Source: Sphingopyxis sp. MSC1_008
GTDB taxonomy: Bacteria > Pseudomonadota > Alphaproteobacteria > Sphingomonadales > Sphingomonadaceae
DNA: 64,000 nucleotides
NCBI RefSeq assembly: GCF_023197165.1
Contig: NZ_JALPRD010000016.1
Location: 1-64,000 of the forward strand
Reading direction: 5' to 3'
In this document: piece by piece, positions 8,100 to 17,500 of the stretch
How the letters are laid out: each line of letters begins with the position of its first letter
Position numbering within the stretch: the stretch's first letter is position 1
Translations under genes and position numbers: made by a program
Notes under the pieces: generated by a model
The model's database searches: none
Told to the model about the DNA's origin: nothing
Seen by the model: the letters and a program-made list of their open reading frames with translations, nothing else

Positions 8100-9307
8100 G
8101 CTATCAGCCTGACATCGAGCCGCTTGAAGCCGTTGATGAAGTTCGACCGCACGCGGCTCGGCTCTCCCAATATTTCTATGCGGCGAACATGACGCGCCAT
8201 CTCGGCAAAGGCGAGTCGCAATTGCATTTCGGCGAGGCGCGATCCGACGCAGACATGCGTGCCCGCACCAAAGGCGAGATGCTGGCGGATCGGGCGCGAG
8301 ATGTCGAAGGCGTCGGGATCGGGAAAGACCGACGGATCGCGGTTGCCTGCGGGGTAGAAGACGACGACCTTGTCGCCCTTGCGGATTGTCTGGCCGCCGA
8401 GTTCGGTATCGCGCGTCGCGGTGCGGCGCATGTGGATCACGGGACTGGCGTAGCGGACCATTTCCTTGACGGCGTTCGGGAGCAGGCCGGGGTCGGCGCG
8501 GATGGCATCCCACTGGTCGGGATTGTTCGCGAAGGCGATCAGACTGTGGTTGATCGAGTTGCGCGTCGTCTCGTTGCCGCCGACGAGCGCGAGGATGAGG
8601 TTGCCGATGAAGTCGCCGAGCGGGACGGGCTTCCCGTGAATCTCGGTGTTGGCGAGCAAGGAGGCGATGTCGGGGCCGGGGTTGGCGCGGCGTTCCTCGA
8701 ACAAGCCTGCGGCGAAGCCGATGAATTCGCCCATCACCGCCTGCATCGCTTCGGGAGACTGGCGGAAATCGGGGTCGTCCTCGCCGACGAAGGCGTCGGT
8801 CCAGCGGTGGAGGTCGTGCCACATCTCGGCGGGCACGCCGAGCAGCTCGGCGAGGGTGAGCAGCGGGAGCGGGACGGTGAGGAGGGGAAGGATGTTCACC
8901 GTCTCGTTCAGCGGCACCTCGGCGAACAGTCTTTCGACGCGTTCGGCGATCCGCGCCTCGATGCCTTCGAGCCGCGCGGGGGAGAGCGCGGGCATCACGA
9001 ATTTGCGATACTGCGTATGCGTCGGCGGATCGCGCGAAATGAAGGGGATGCCGATCGCGGATTCGCCGGCGCCTGTCAGCCCGACCTCATTCTCGTTGAA
9101 AATGCGGTGCCCGCCATTCTCGTGCGCCGAGGAAAAGAGATCGGCCTGCCGCGACACGGTGACGATATCGTCGAACCCGAGCACCGCCCAGAAGCCCGCG
9201 CCATCGCTTTCGGGGTTCCAGTGGACCGAGCCCGCGGCACGCAGCGCCGCAAGCTCGGCATAGGGCATGCCGCCGACGTAAAGATCGGGGTCCTTGAGGT
9301 CGGTCAT
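8096..9307 (-). CDS. Cytochrome P450 (cassette monooxygenase)
   Basis: Soluble bacterial P450 of 403 residues that would hydroxylate a hydrophobic substrate with electrons from a ferredoxin. The haem-binding motif FGAGTHVCVG holds the thiolate Cys353. The I-helix oxygen-activation motif is LVGGNETTRNS and the K-helix ExxR is EMVRYASP. The GGNETTRNS form resembles CYP153/CYP108-like bacterial families, but I cannot assign a family. It starts two bases after the TonB-dependent receptor stop, and its own stop overlaps the AraC GTG. No ferredoxin or ferredoxin reductase gene lies nearby, so the redox partners must be encoded elsewhere. Confidence 0.95.
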   Translation of the reverse strand: MTDLKDPDLYVGGMPYAELAALRAAGSVHWNPESDGAGFWAVLGFDDIVTVSRQADLFSSAHENGGHRIFNENEVGLTGAGESAIGIPFISRDPPTHTQYRKFVMPALSPARLEGIEARIAERVERLFAEVPLNETVNILPLLTVPLPLLTLAELLGVPAEMWHDLHRWTDAFVGEDDPDFRQSPEAMQAVMGEFIGFAAGLFEERRANPGPDIASLLANTEIHGKPVPLGDFIGNLILALVGGNETTRNSINHSLIAFANNPDQWDAIRADPGLLPNAVKEMVRYASPVIHMRRTATRDTELGGQTIRKGDKVVVFYPAGNRDPSVFPDPDAFDISRPIRQHLAFGAGTHVCVGSRLAEMQLRLAFAEMARHVRRIEILGEPSRVRSNFINGFKRLDVRLIA

Positions 9308-9309
9308 CG

Positions 9310-11532
9310 TCAGAAGCTGTAGCGCAAGGATACGCCGTAGGTGCGCGGCGCGCTCGGCGCGAGGAAGTTGTACGGGAAGCCCGCACCGCGAAGATCGAGG
9401 CCATAGCCATAGGTCTTGCGCTCGAAGATATTGTTCGCGAACGCGCGGATCGTCAGCGCGTCGTTGCTCCAGCTTAGCGAGGCGTTGACCTTGGCATTGG
9501 CGCCCTGTTGCAGTTCGCTGTTCACCTGCGGCGTGCCCGGCGCATCGATCTCGTTGAACGGCGAGAAATATTGGCGGCTCGAATAGGCCATATTCGGTGC
9601 GAAGGTGATCGTCCCGCCCGCGAGGTCGACGACGTCCCATTCGAAACCGAGCTGCGCGGTGAGTTTCGGTGCGAAGGGCAGGCTGTTGCCCGACAGGTCG
9701 GCGCCCTGCAGCGTCAGCTCCTTATATTTCGAATGCAGCCAGCCGAGCGACGCGTCGATGCGAAAGCCATCGACCGGGCGCAGCGTCGTTTCGACCTCGA
9801 AGCCATAAACTTCGGACGAGGGCGCGTTGACGAGGAAGGAGACGGGCCCGGCGCGCGTGTCCTGCAATTGCTGGTTCGAATAGTCGTAGTAGAAGGCCGA
9901 GGCCGCGTATGTCAGCAGACGCCCGCCCGCGCGGCCCTTGATCCCGATTTCATAAGCGTTGACGCGCTCGGGCTCGATATAGCCGATCCCGCTCGACGAG
10001 GTGTAGCCGCCACCGTTCACCGCGCCCGCGCGGTAACCGCGGTTGTAGCTCGCATAGACGAGCGGGCCGTCGGCGAAGGTGTAGCTGAGGGCGACGCGGC
10101 CGGTGAGCGCGTTGTTCGTGTCGGCGAGAGCAAAGCGCGCTGCGGGATCGTATGGACAGGTGCCCGCGACCCCGGCGCACGGCACCGTCGTTGCGAGCGG
10201 CGTCTGGGGATCGTCGACCCCGCCGACGAACAGATAGGCGAAGGCATCGTCGTAGCGCGACTTGTCCTTGGTATAGCGCGCGCCGAGCGTCAGCACGAGC
10301 CGGTCGGCGAGGTCGATATCGGCCTGCCCGAAGACGGCGTAGCTTTTGCGCACCTGCCGGTAATGCTGGAAGAAACCGCCCGCGGGGGGCAGCGGCAGGT
10401 TGAACGTGTTGTCGGTGATATTGCGGTCCCAGCCGTAGAAAAGCCCGCCGACGAAGGTCAGCCCGTCGCCCTCGTAATTGCCGCGCAATTCCTGGCTGAA
10501 CTGGCGATAGTTCGAGCGCCAGTTGATATCGAGGATATCGAGCGGCGACCCGTCGGCCGCCTGCTGGAGGTTCTGCTTACCGCCGTCATAGCTGGTGATC
10601 GAGGTCAGGCTGAGCGCATCGCTGAGTTCGAGTGCGATATTCGCCGAGAAGCCCCACGCGTCGGTGCGGTTGTCGCCGATGCGGTTCTCGTTCGTCTCGA
10701 AAAAGCCGAGCCCGGTGCGGAAGGGTTCGAGCCCATGGACCGCCGCCTGCGTCCCGCGATCGCGGCCGGCATAGGCGCGCAGCACGATGTCGAGCGTCTC
10801 GACCGGCTTGACGCGCAGCGACGCGCGTCCCTGCAGCGTGTCGACCGATGCGGCATCGCGGCCGCCGGGGAAGATGTTTTTGATCTGCCCGTCGCCCTTG
10901 GCGTAGTTCACCGCGAGGCGGAGGCCAGCGACATCCTCGGCGAGCGTCGCCTCGGCGGCGCCCTGCGCGGTGAAGGTGTCGAAATTGGCGTAGCCGACCT
11001 GCAGATAGCCGTTGGTGCCCGAGAGGTCCGGCTTCTTTGTGATGAAGTTGATCGCGCCGCCGGTGGTGTTGCGGCCAAAGAGCGTGCCCTGCGGTCCGCG
11101 CAGCACCTCGATCCGATCGAGGTCGAAGAGGCCCATGCCGTGGCTGGTGCGCGGCGCGAGGTACACGTCGTCGAGATAGACCCCGACCGGCGACGCCTGG
11201 TTGCTGTTATATTCGTTCGCGACCCCGATGCCGCGCAGCGAGAAGTTCGGCTGCGTATCGCCATAGGGGCTGTTGATCTGGAGGTTCGGGACGGCATCGC
11301 CGAGCTGCGCCGAATTGGTAATGCCGCGGTGGGCGAGCGTATCGCCGCCGAGTGCGGTGACCGCGAGCGGCACGTCGAGCAGCGACTGCTCGCGCCGCTG
11401 CGCGGTGACGACGATATCGCCGTCGGTCGCACTGGTGTCGGCCGGGGGCGGCGCCTCCTGCGCCATGGCGAGGGTCGATGTCGAAACGGCGAGCGCAGCC
11501 AGCATAGCGCGCGCAAAAGGCAAAGTTGCCAT
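9310..11532 (-). CDS. TonB-dependent outer-membrane receptor
   Basis: A 740-residue receptor with signal peptide (cleavage near AMAQ-EA), a TonB box-like segment (GDIVVTAQRREQSLLDVP), plug domain with the LRGPQGTLFGRNTTGGAINF signature at about residues 150-170, and a 22-strand barrel ending in the canonical aromatic terminus (YGVSLRYSF). Sphingomonads use such receptors for organic substrates as well as iron. It is the first gene of the five-gene cassette and lies directly before a P450, so uptake of the cassette's hydrophobic substrate is the best inference. The start at 11532 is followed by a normal signal sequence. Confidence 0.93.
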   Translation of the reverse strand: MATLPFARAMLAALAVSTSTLAMAQEAPPPADTSATDGDIVVTAQRREQSLLDVPLAVTALGGDTLAHRGITNSAQLGDAVPNLQINSPYGDTQPNFSLRGIGVANEYNSNQASPVGVYLDDVYLAPRTSHGMGLFDLDRIEVLRGPQGTLFGRNTTGGAINFITKKPDLSGTNGYLQVGYANFDTFTAQGAAEATLAEDVAGLRLAVNYAKGDGQIKNIFPGGRDAASVDTLQGRASLRVKPVETLDIVLRAYAGRDRGTQAAVHGLEPFRTGLGFFETNENRIGDNRTDAWGFSANIALELSDALSLTSITSYDGGKQNLQQAADGSPLDILDINWRSNYRQFSQELRGNYEGDGLTFVGGLFYGWDRNITDNTFNLPLPPAGGFFQHYRQVRKSYAVFGQADIDLADRLVLTLGARYTKDKSRYDDAFAYLFVGGVDDPQTPLATTVPCAGVAGTCPYDPAARFALADTNNALTGRVALSYTFADGPLVYASYNRGYRAGAVNGGGYTSSSGIGYIEPERVNAYEIGIKGRAGGRLLTYAASAFYYDYSNQQLQDTRAGPVSFLVNAPSSEVYGFEVETTLRPVDGFRIDASLGWLHSKYKELTLQGADLSGNSLPFAPKLTAQLGFEWDVVDLAGGTITFAPNMAYSSRQYFSPFNEIDAPGTPQVNSELQQGANAKVNASLSWSNDALTIRAFANNIFERKTYGYGLDLRGAGFPYNFLAPSAPRTYGVSLRYSF

Positions 11533-11687
11533 AGTCCTTCTCCCAAAAACCGGGGCTTCTGCGAGCCCTGTCGAGGATGAAAGCTAGGACGGCGAGTGCG
11601 TCCTGGCTTTAGCGCGCCTTGCAACGAGTTTTGACATTTCTTGCGCGGGAAAACGGCTTGTCGTTTTGCCGCAACAGGGAATAGGGA

Positions 11688-11704
11688 TGGCGATCCCATC
11701 GCCA
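11688..11704. promoter_or_regulatory. Perfect inverted repeat before osmC-like gene
   Basis: TGGCGAT (11688-11694) and ATCGCCA (11698-11704) flank CCC, directly before the AGAAAGGA ribosome site of the OsmC-like gene. It lies in the divergent region between the catabolic cassette and the OsmC gene and could be an operator or an mRNA hairpin. Confidence 0.3.
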
Positions 11705-11716
11705 GAAAGGATCGTC

Positions 11717-12097
11717 ATGGCTCACGGAACCGCGCGCATCGGCACGGATCATTATCGAACCGAGATCAACGTCGGCGGCCATGACCTGATCGGCGACGAG
11801 GGACCGGGGCTCGGCGGAAAGAATGAGGGACCCGCGCCGTATGACTTCCTGCTTGCCGGTCTTGGCGCGTGTACCGCGATCACATTGCGCATCTACGCCG
11901 ACCGCAAGGGGTGGCCGCTCGAATCGGTCGATGTCGGCCTGCGATTGCTCAGCAAGGATGGCCTCCGCGTCGATCGGGTGCTGACGATCGCGGGGCTCGA
12001 CGACGAACAGAAGGCGCGCTTGGCCGACATTGCCGAGCGGACGCCGGTGACGCTGACGCTGAAAGGCGGGCTGCCGATCGACACGCGGCTGGCCTGA
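11717..12097 (+). CDS. OsmC/Ohr-family peroxiredoxin-like protein
   Basis: A 126-residue OsmC-superfamily protein. The family's active-site pattern GPAPYDFLLAGLGACTAITLR is visible around residues 36-56, with one clear cysteine in GACTAI; the second peroxidatic-type cysteine of classical OsmC/Ohr (near VAHASC in those proteins) is not evident, so thiol peroxidase activity is uncertain. I chose ATG 11717 because AGAAAGGA precedes it and the family's N-terminus begins there; in-frame ATGs lie upstream at 11666 and 11687. It is divergent from the catabolic cassette and precedes the tetR gene by about 50 bases. Confidence 0.82.
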   Translation: MAHGTARIGTDHYRTEINVGGHDLIGDEGPGLGGKNEGPAPYDFLLAGLGACTAITLRIYADRKGWPLESVDVGLRLLSKDGLRVDRVLTIAGLDDEQKARLADIAERTPVTLTLKGGLPIDTRLA

Positions 12098-12109
12098 TCG
12101 GCGCGCCAC

Positions 12110-12141
12110 TGGACAAGTTGCGATCTAACACTTATATACCA
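12110..12141 (+). promoter_or_regulatory. tetR promoter with operator-like sequence
   Basis: TGGACA (12110-12115) and TATATA (12133-12138) are 17 bases apart. The -10 element lies in the sequence ACTTATATACCA (12130-12141), repeated exactly in front of the efflux operon at 12821-12832. Transcription would start at or just before the tetR ATG at 12148, giving a nearly leaderless mRNA. Confidence 0.5.
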
Positions 12142-12147
12142 GCCGTT

Positions 12148-12768
12148 ATGGAAATCGAAACCGCCACCGTTGCTGCTCCGCACAAGGGCCGTCCGCGCGA
12201 ATTTTGCGTCGACATGGCGCTGGCGGCGGCGCTGCGCGTCTTCTGGTCGAAGGGCTATGAGGGTGCGTCGATGGCCGATCTGACCGAGGCGATGGGGATT
12301 ACCAAGCCGAGTTTGTACGCGGCCTTCGGTAACAAGGAAGCCCTCTTCAATAAGGCGCTCGACCTCTATGAGCGCGAAAAGGCCGACTATATGCGCGCGG
12401 CGCTCGATGCGCCGACCGCGCGCGGTGTCGCCGAGCGGCTGATGTACGGCGCGCTCGACATGTACACCTGCCCCGAGAATCCGAATGGTTGTCTCGGCGT
12501 GATCACGTCGGTCGCGTGCGGCGCGGAGGCCGAATGTATTCGCCAGGCCGTGCTCGAACGCGGCGCGACGGCGAAGCGCGCGATGCTCGAACGCTTCGCG
12601 CGCGCCAAGGAAGAGGGCGATTTCCCGCCCGACACCGATGCCGAAGGGCTCGCGGCGTTCCTGACCGCGGTGAACCAAGGCATGTCGGTACAGGCGGGCG
12701 CCGGTGCGACGCGTGCCGAGCTTGAACGCTTGGTCGAAACCAGCCTGAAGCTGTGGCCGGGGCGCTGA
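12148..12768 (+). CDS. TetR-family repressor of the RND efflux operon
   Basis: A 206-residue regulator. The N-terminal helix-turn-helix is clear (FWSKGYEGASMADLTEAMGI then TKPSLYAAFGNKEALF, about residues 33-70), and the C-terminal ligand domain is of the TetR_C type seen in AcrR/YxaF-like proteins, with Cys residues in YTCPENPNGCLG. It is followed by the membrane-fusion, RND and outer-membrane genes of an efflux pump in the same direction. The same 12-base sequence precedes both tetR and the pump, which supports autoregulation plus repression of the pump, relieved by a pump substrate. That last step is inference from the family. Confidence 0.9.
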   Translation: MEIETATVAAPHKGRPREFCVDMALAAALRVFWSKGYEGASMADLTEAMGITKPSLYAAFGNKEALFNKALDLYEREKADYMRAALDAPTARGVAERLMYGALDMYTCPENPNGCLGVITSVACGAEAECIRQAVLERGATAKRAMLERFARAKEEGDFPPDTDAEGLAAFLTAVNQGMSVQAGAGATRAELERLVETSLKLWPGR

Positions 12769-12802
12769 TAGAATTATTTTTACTGCCCGGTACAGAATGG
12801 TC

Positions 12803-12843
12803 TTGACGCAGCGCAGCATGACTTATATACCACTCAGTATACA
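12803..12843 (+). promoter_or_regulatory. Efflux operon promoter and TetR operator
   Basis: TTGACG (12803-12808) and TATACC (12826-12831) are 17 bases apart. The -10 region is inside ACTTATATACCA, the copy of the tetR-upstream sequence, and forms the dyad TATAC-N6-GTATA (12826-12841). A repressor bound here would block polymerase. Confidence 0.55.
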
Positions 12844-12865
12844 AAGATAGGGCTCTCCCCCCGGG

Positions 12866-13159
12866 CCGGCCGCTGCAGGACAAAGATCGTGCAGCGGCCG
12901 GAACCATCATCACCGATTATTTTCCCGGGAGCGGGTCCTGTTCCGGTCGGGCGTCCGATGGCGTTCGTCCGCAAGACATAACAGGGAGCCGGCGCGCGCA
13001 TTTTCGATGCAAGTGACCGGAGGGGCGGTCGTCCTCTTCGAAGAGGGCCGTCCAGCAACGAGGACTGTTTCAAGACTGGACCGAAGGCATCCGCTTTCGG
13101 GGCCGAGACCCGCTGTGCCGCGCGCGCGGCCGAACCGAATAAAGAGAAGAGGGCACCCC
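12866..13159 (+). promoter_or_regulatory. Long structured leader of the efflux operon
   Basis: From the predicted start near 12838 to the first gene at 13160 is a leader of about 320 bases. It begins with a perfect 12-bp stem: CCGGCCGCTGCA (12866-12877) against TGCAGCGGCCGG (12890-12901) around a 12-base loop. It has no T run after it, so it is not a standard terminator; it could shield the 5' end or act in attenuation. The remaining part (12902-13159) has no convincing gene; frames that cross it lack ribosome sites. Confidence 0.4.
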
Positions 13160-14431
13160 ATGACCGTCCACACCCCGATCGAAAAGCTCGACCCCGCCGA
13201 CGCGAAGGTCCGGCGCGAACTCAAGACATTGCTCCATCCCGGCCGCGGCCGCCGCGCCGCGTGGATCGGTGCGTTCCTCGTGCTCGTTATCGGCGCTTGG
13301 TGGCTGCTCCGCGACGGTGCGCCGCAGGCCGCCGCAGCGCCTGCGCCCGTGCTCACCGTCGCCGCGCCGATCGCGCGCGATGTGACCTTGTGGGACGAAT
13401 ATATCGGACGCTTCGAGGCGTCGAAAGCGGTCGAGGTGCGCCCGCGCGTTTCGGGTGCGATCACCGCGATCCACTTCACCGACGGGCAGATCGTGCGTCA
13501 GGGCCAGCCGCTCTTCACGATCGACCCGCGCCCCTATCGCGCCGCGCTCGCCGAAGCACGTGCTTCGGCGGCGAGCGCGCGCAGCGACCTTGCGCTCGCG
13601 CGCCTCGAGCTCGACCGCGCCGGGCGTCTCGTCGACGTCGAGGCGGTGTCGCAGAGCGAGATCGACCGGCTGCGTGCGCGGGTGAACGCTGCTAATGCCG
13701 CGCTGGCTGGTGCCGATGCCCGCATCGCGGCGCGTTCGCTCGATGTCGAATTCACTGTCGTTCGCGCGCCGCTGAGCGGTCGTATCTCGGACCGCCAGAT
13801 CGACGCGGGCAACCTCGTGTCGGCGGGCGATGCCGGCGGCACGCTGCTCACGACGATCAACGCGCTCGATCCCGTCTACTTCACCTTCCAGGGATCGGAG
13901 GCGCTTTTCCTCAAAACCAAGCGCGAGGGCGGCGATAAGGGCGCGGCGGTCGAAGTTCGCCTGCAGGATGAAAGCGATTATCGCTGGAAGGGGCAGCTCG
14001 ACTTTACCGACAATGGCCTCGATCCGCGTTCGGGCACGATCCGCGCCCGCGCCAGCTTCCGCAACCCGGAAATGTTCCTGACCCCCGGCATGTTCGGCAA
14101 CATGCGCCTGACGACTGGCCAGACGGCGCGCGCGCTGCTGGTCCCCGCCGCGGCGGTGCAGACCGATCAGGCGCGCAAGATCGTCTATGTCGTCGGCAAG
14201 GACGGTACCGTTGCGGCGAAGCCGGTCGAGCTTGGCCCCGAAGTCGATGGCCTGCGCGTCATCCGCTCGGGCCTGACCCCGACCGACCAGATCGTCATCA
14301 ATGGCTATCAGTTCGCCCGCCCCGGCACCAAGGCGGTGACCAAGCCCGGCAAGATCGCCGCTTCGGCACCCCCCAAGGGTGCGGCCGCTGCGGTCGAGCC
14401 GGTGTCGGCGCAGGCGACATTTGCGAAGTGA
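13160..14431 (+). CDS. RND efflux membrane-fusion (periplasmic adaptor) protein
   Basis: The 423-residue adaptor links the inner-membrane RND pump with the outer-membrane channel. An N-terminal membrane anchor (AAWIGAFLVLVIGAWWLL, about residues 34-51) replaces a lipoprotein signal. Next come the lipoyl half-motifs (VEVRPRVSGAITAIHFTDGQ and later VRAPLSGRISDRQIDAGNLV), a helical hairpin rich in Ala/Arg between them, and a beta-barrel domain with LTPGMFGNMRL. This is the AcrA/MexE type. I chose ATG 13160. It precedes the pump by 168 bases that contain a palindromic repeat. Confidence 0.93.
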   Translation: MTVHTPIEKLDPADAKVRRELKTLLHPGRGRRAAWIGAFLVLVIGAWWLLRDGAPQAAAAPAPVLTVAAPIARDVTLWDEYIGRFEASKAVEVRPRVSGAITAIHFTDGQIVRQGQPLFTIDPRPYRAALAEARASAASARSDLALARLELDRAGRLVDVEAVSQSEIDRLRARVNAANAALAGADARIAARSLDVEFTVVRAPLSGRISDRQIDAGNLVSAGDAGGTLLTTINALDPVYFTFQGSEALFLKTKREGGDKGAAVEVRLQDESDYRWKGQLDFTDNGLDPRSGTIRARASFRNPEMFLTPGMFGNMRLTTGQTARALLVPAAAVQTDQARKIVYVVGKDGTVAAKPVELGPEVDGLRVIRSGLTPTDQIVINGYQFARPGTKAVTKPGKIAASAPPKGAAAAVEPVSAQATFAK

Positions 14432-14440
14432 TTTAATTTA

Positions 14441-14570
14441 GCCCTCCCCTTCAGGGGAAGGTTGGGGTGGAGGCTCGCGGCCTCAAGTACGGCCGATGGC
14501 CCCCACCCCGCTGTGACTAGGCAGCAAGCTGCCTAGTCTCGCTGCCCCTCCCCTGAAGGAGAGGGGCTGA
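14441..14570. repeat. Palindromic intergenic repeat between adaptor and pump genes
   Basis: An imperfect palindrome of about 130 bases. The outer arms are CCCTCCCCTTCAGGGGAAGG at the left and the related complement CCCCTCCCCTGAAGGAGAGG at the right. The inner arms are GTTGGGGTGG and CCCCCACCCC, and the core is a perfect 11-bp stem, GACTAGGCAGC (14515-14525) against GCTGCCTAGTC (14528-14538). The form fits a dispersed repeat of sphingomonad intergenic regions. A shorter relative of the outer arm (CCTCCC-TGAAA-GGGAGG) is at 56552-56568. Inside an operon it could stabilise the upstream mRNA or reduce expression of the downstream gene. Confidence 0.8.
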
Positions 14571-14599
14571 GCAAAACCATTTTAGACAGGGGCTCTCCC

Positions 14600-17500
14600 A
14601 TGCGCCTATCCCGCTTTTTCATCGACCGGCCGATCTTTGCCGCCGTGCTCGCCGTCATCATCACCATCGTCGGCGCGGTCGCCTATATCGGCCTGCCCGT
14701 CTCGCAATATCCCGACATCGTCCCGCCGACGGTGACGGTGACCGCTACCTATCCGGGCGCATCGGCCGAAACCGTCGCCGATACAGTGGCGGCGCCGATC
14801 GAGCAGGAAATCAACGGCGTCGACAATATGCTCTATATGAGCAGCCAGTCGACCGGCGACGGCGTCGTCACGATCACCGTGACCTTCAAGATCGGCACCG
14901 ACCTCGATGCCGCACAGGTCTTGGTGCAGAACCGCGTCGCAATCGCGACCCCGCGCCTGCCCGAAACGGTGCAGCGGCTCGGCGTCGTGACGCGCAAGAC
15001 CTCGCCCGACTTCCTGTTGATCGTGAATCTGGTGTCGCCCGACAAGTCGCTCGATCGCGCGTACATCTCCAACTACGCGCTGACCCAGCTGCGCGACCGT
15101 TTGAGCCGCATCGACGGCGTCGGTGACGTGCGCCTGTTCGGCAGCCGCGACTATGCGATGCGCGTGTGGATCGACCCCGGCCGCGCCGCCGCGCTCGACC
15201 TCACCGCGGGCGAGATCGTCACTGCGCTCCGCCGCGAAAATGTGCAGGTTGCCGCGGGCTCGCTCGGTCAGCCGCCGCACGCCAACGGCAGCAGCTTCCA
15301 GTTGAGCGTCGAAACGCAGGGCCGCCTGACCGATCCCAAGGACTTCGCCAATATCGTCATCCGCAGCGATACCGACGGGCGGCAGGTGCGGGTGTCGGAC
15401 GTCGCGCGCGTCGAGCTCGGTGCGTCGGACTATAATTCGAACACATATTTGTCGGGCGATCCGACCGTCCTTCTCGCGACCTTCCAGCGCCCGGGTTCGA
15501 ACGCGCTCGCTGCGGCGCAGGCGGTCGAAGCCGAAATGGCGGCGGCATCGAAAAGCTTCCCCAAGGGCCTCGAATATCGCGTCATCTATAACCCCACCGA
15601 GTTCATCGCCCAGTCGATCGACGCGGTGATGGAAACGTTGATCGAAGCCGTCATCCTCGTCGTCATCGTCATCCTCGTGTTCCTGCAGAAATGGCGCGCG
15701 GCGATCATTCCCGTGCTCGCGATCCCGGTGTCGCTGATCGGTACTTTCGTGGTGCTCGCGGCGTTCGGCTACAGCCTCAACAACCTGTCGCTGTTCGGGC
15801 TGGTGCTCGCGATCGGCATCGTCGTCGACGACGCGATCGTCGTCGTCGAAAATGTCGAACGCAACCTCGAGAAAGGCATGAGCGCGCTCGAAGCCGCGCG
15901 CACGTCGATGGACGAGGTATCGGGCGCGCTCGTCGCGATCGTGCTCGTGCTTTGCGCAGTGTTCGTGCCGACCCTGTTCCTCACCGGCCTGTCGGGCGCC
16001 TTCTACCAGCAGTTCGCGGTGACGATCTCGACCGCGACGATCATCTCGCTCGTCCTCTCGCTCACCCTGTCGCCCGCGCTCGCAGCGATCCTGCTCAAGC
16101 CGCACGCCCCTGCGCAGGCCGACGGATGGCTGATGGCGCGCATCCACTATGCCGGCGAACGCTTCAACGAGGCTTTCGAGCGGCTCAGCAACGGCTATGC
16201 GCGGCTCACCGACCGGCTGGTCCGCGCGCCAAAGAAGATGATGGTCACCTATGGTGCGCTGATCGCCGCGACCGCGGGCCTGTTCTGGGCGACGCCGACC
16301 GGCTTCATCCCCGCACAGGACCAGGGCTATTTCCTCGTCGTTGCCAAGCTGCCCTCGGGCGCCTCGGTCGAACGTACCGATGCGGTGCTGAAAAAGGTCG
16401 CGGGCCGCGTGCTGCCGATCGAGGGTGTCCTCGGATCGGTGATGCTCGCGGGCTTCGACGGCCCGTCGCAGACGCTCGCGCCGAATTCGGCTGCCGCTTA
16501 CTTCCCGCTCAAGTCGTTCGAGGAGCGCGGTAAGCTCGGCGTCAATTTCGAGGACATCATGAATCAGGCGCGTGCGAACACGGCGGATATCACCGAGGCG
16601 CAGATCGTCATCATCCCGCCGCCGCTGATCCAGGGCATCGGCTCGGCGGGTGGTTACCGGATGATCGTGCAGGATCGCGGCGGGAACGGCTATGCCGCGC
16701 TGGCGAACGAGACGAACAATCTGATCGGCAAGGCGAACCAGACCCCGGGGCTCGCGAACGTCTTCACCTTCTTCGACCCGTCGAACCCACGCGTCTATGC
16801 CGATATCGACCGGGCAAAGGCGAACATGCTCGGCGTCCCGCCCGAACGCGTGTTCGAAGCGCTGCAGGTCTATCTCGGCTCGGCGTTCGTCAACGACTTC
16901 AACCTGCTCGGCCGCACCTATCGCGTCACCGCACAGGCCGACGCGCCCTACCGCCAGACCGTCGCCGATATCGCGAATCTGCGGACGCGGTCGGACTCCG
17001 GCGCGATGGTGCCGATCGGGTCGGTCGCGAACTTCGAGGACCGCACGGGGCCGTATCGCGTCACGCGCTACAACCTCTTCCCCGCGGTCGAGATCGACGG
17101 CGACACCGCTCCGGGTTCGTCGTCGGGCGCATCGCTCACGACGATGGAAAAGCTCGCGTCGGACTCGCTGCCCGCAGGTTACGGCACCGAATGGACCGGC
17201 ATCGCCTTCCAGCAGAAGGCGGCGGCGAACACCGCGGGCATCGTCTTCGCGCTCGCAGTGGTCTTCGTCTTCCTCGTGCTCGCGGCGCAATATGAAAGCC
17301 TGATGCTGCCACTGGCGATCATCTTCATCGTCCCGATGTGTCTGCTCGCGGCGATGGTGGGCGTGAATTTGCGCGGCATGGACAATAATGTGCTGACGCA
17401 GATCGGGCTCGTCGTGCTCATCGCGCTTGCGGCGAAGAATGCGATCCTGATCGTCGAATTCGCCAAGCAGGCCGAGGAAGAAGATGGCTTGTCGCCGATC

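Noticed and set aside
9508..11580. A 690-codon plus-strand frame opposite the TonB-dependent receptor
   Set aside because: Shadow of the receptor gene; the receptor has signal peptide, plug motif and a proper C-terminal aromatic residue.
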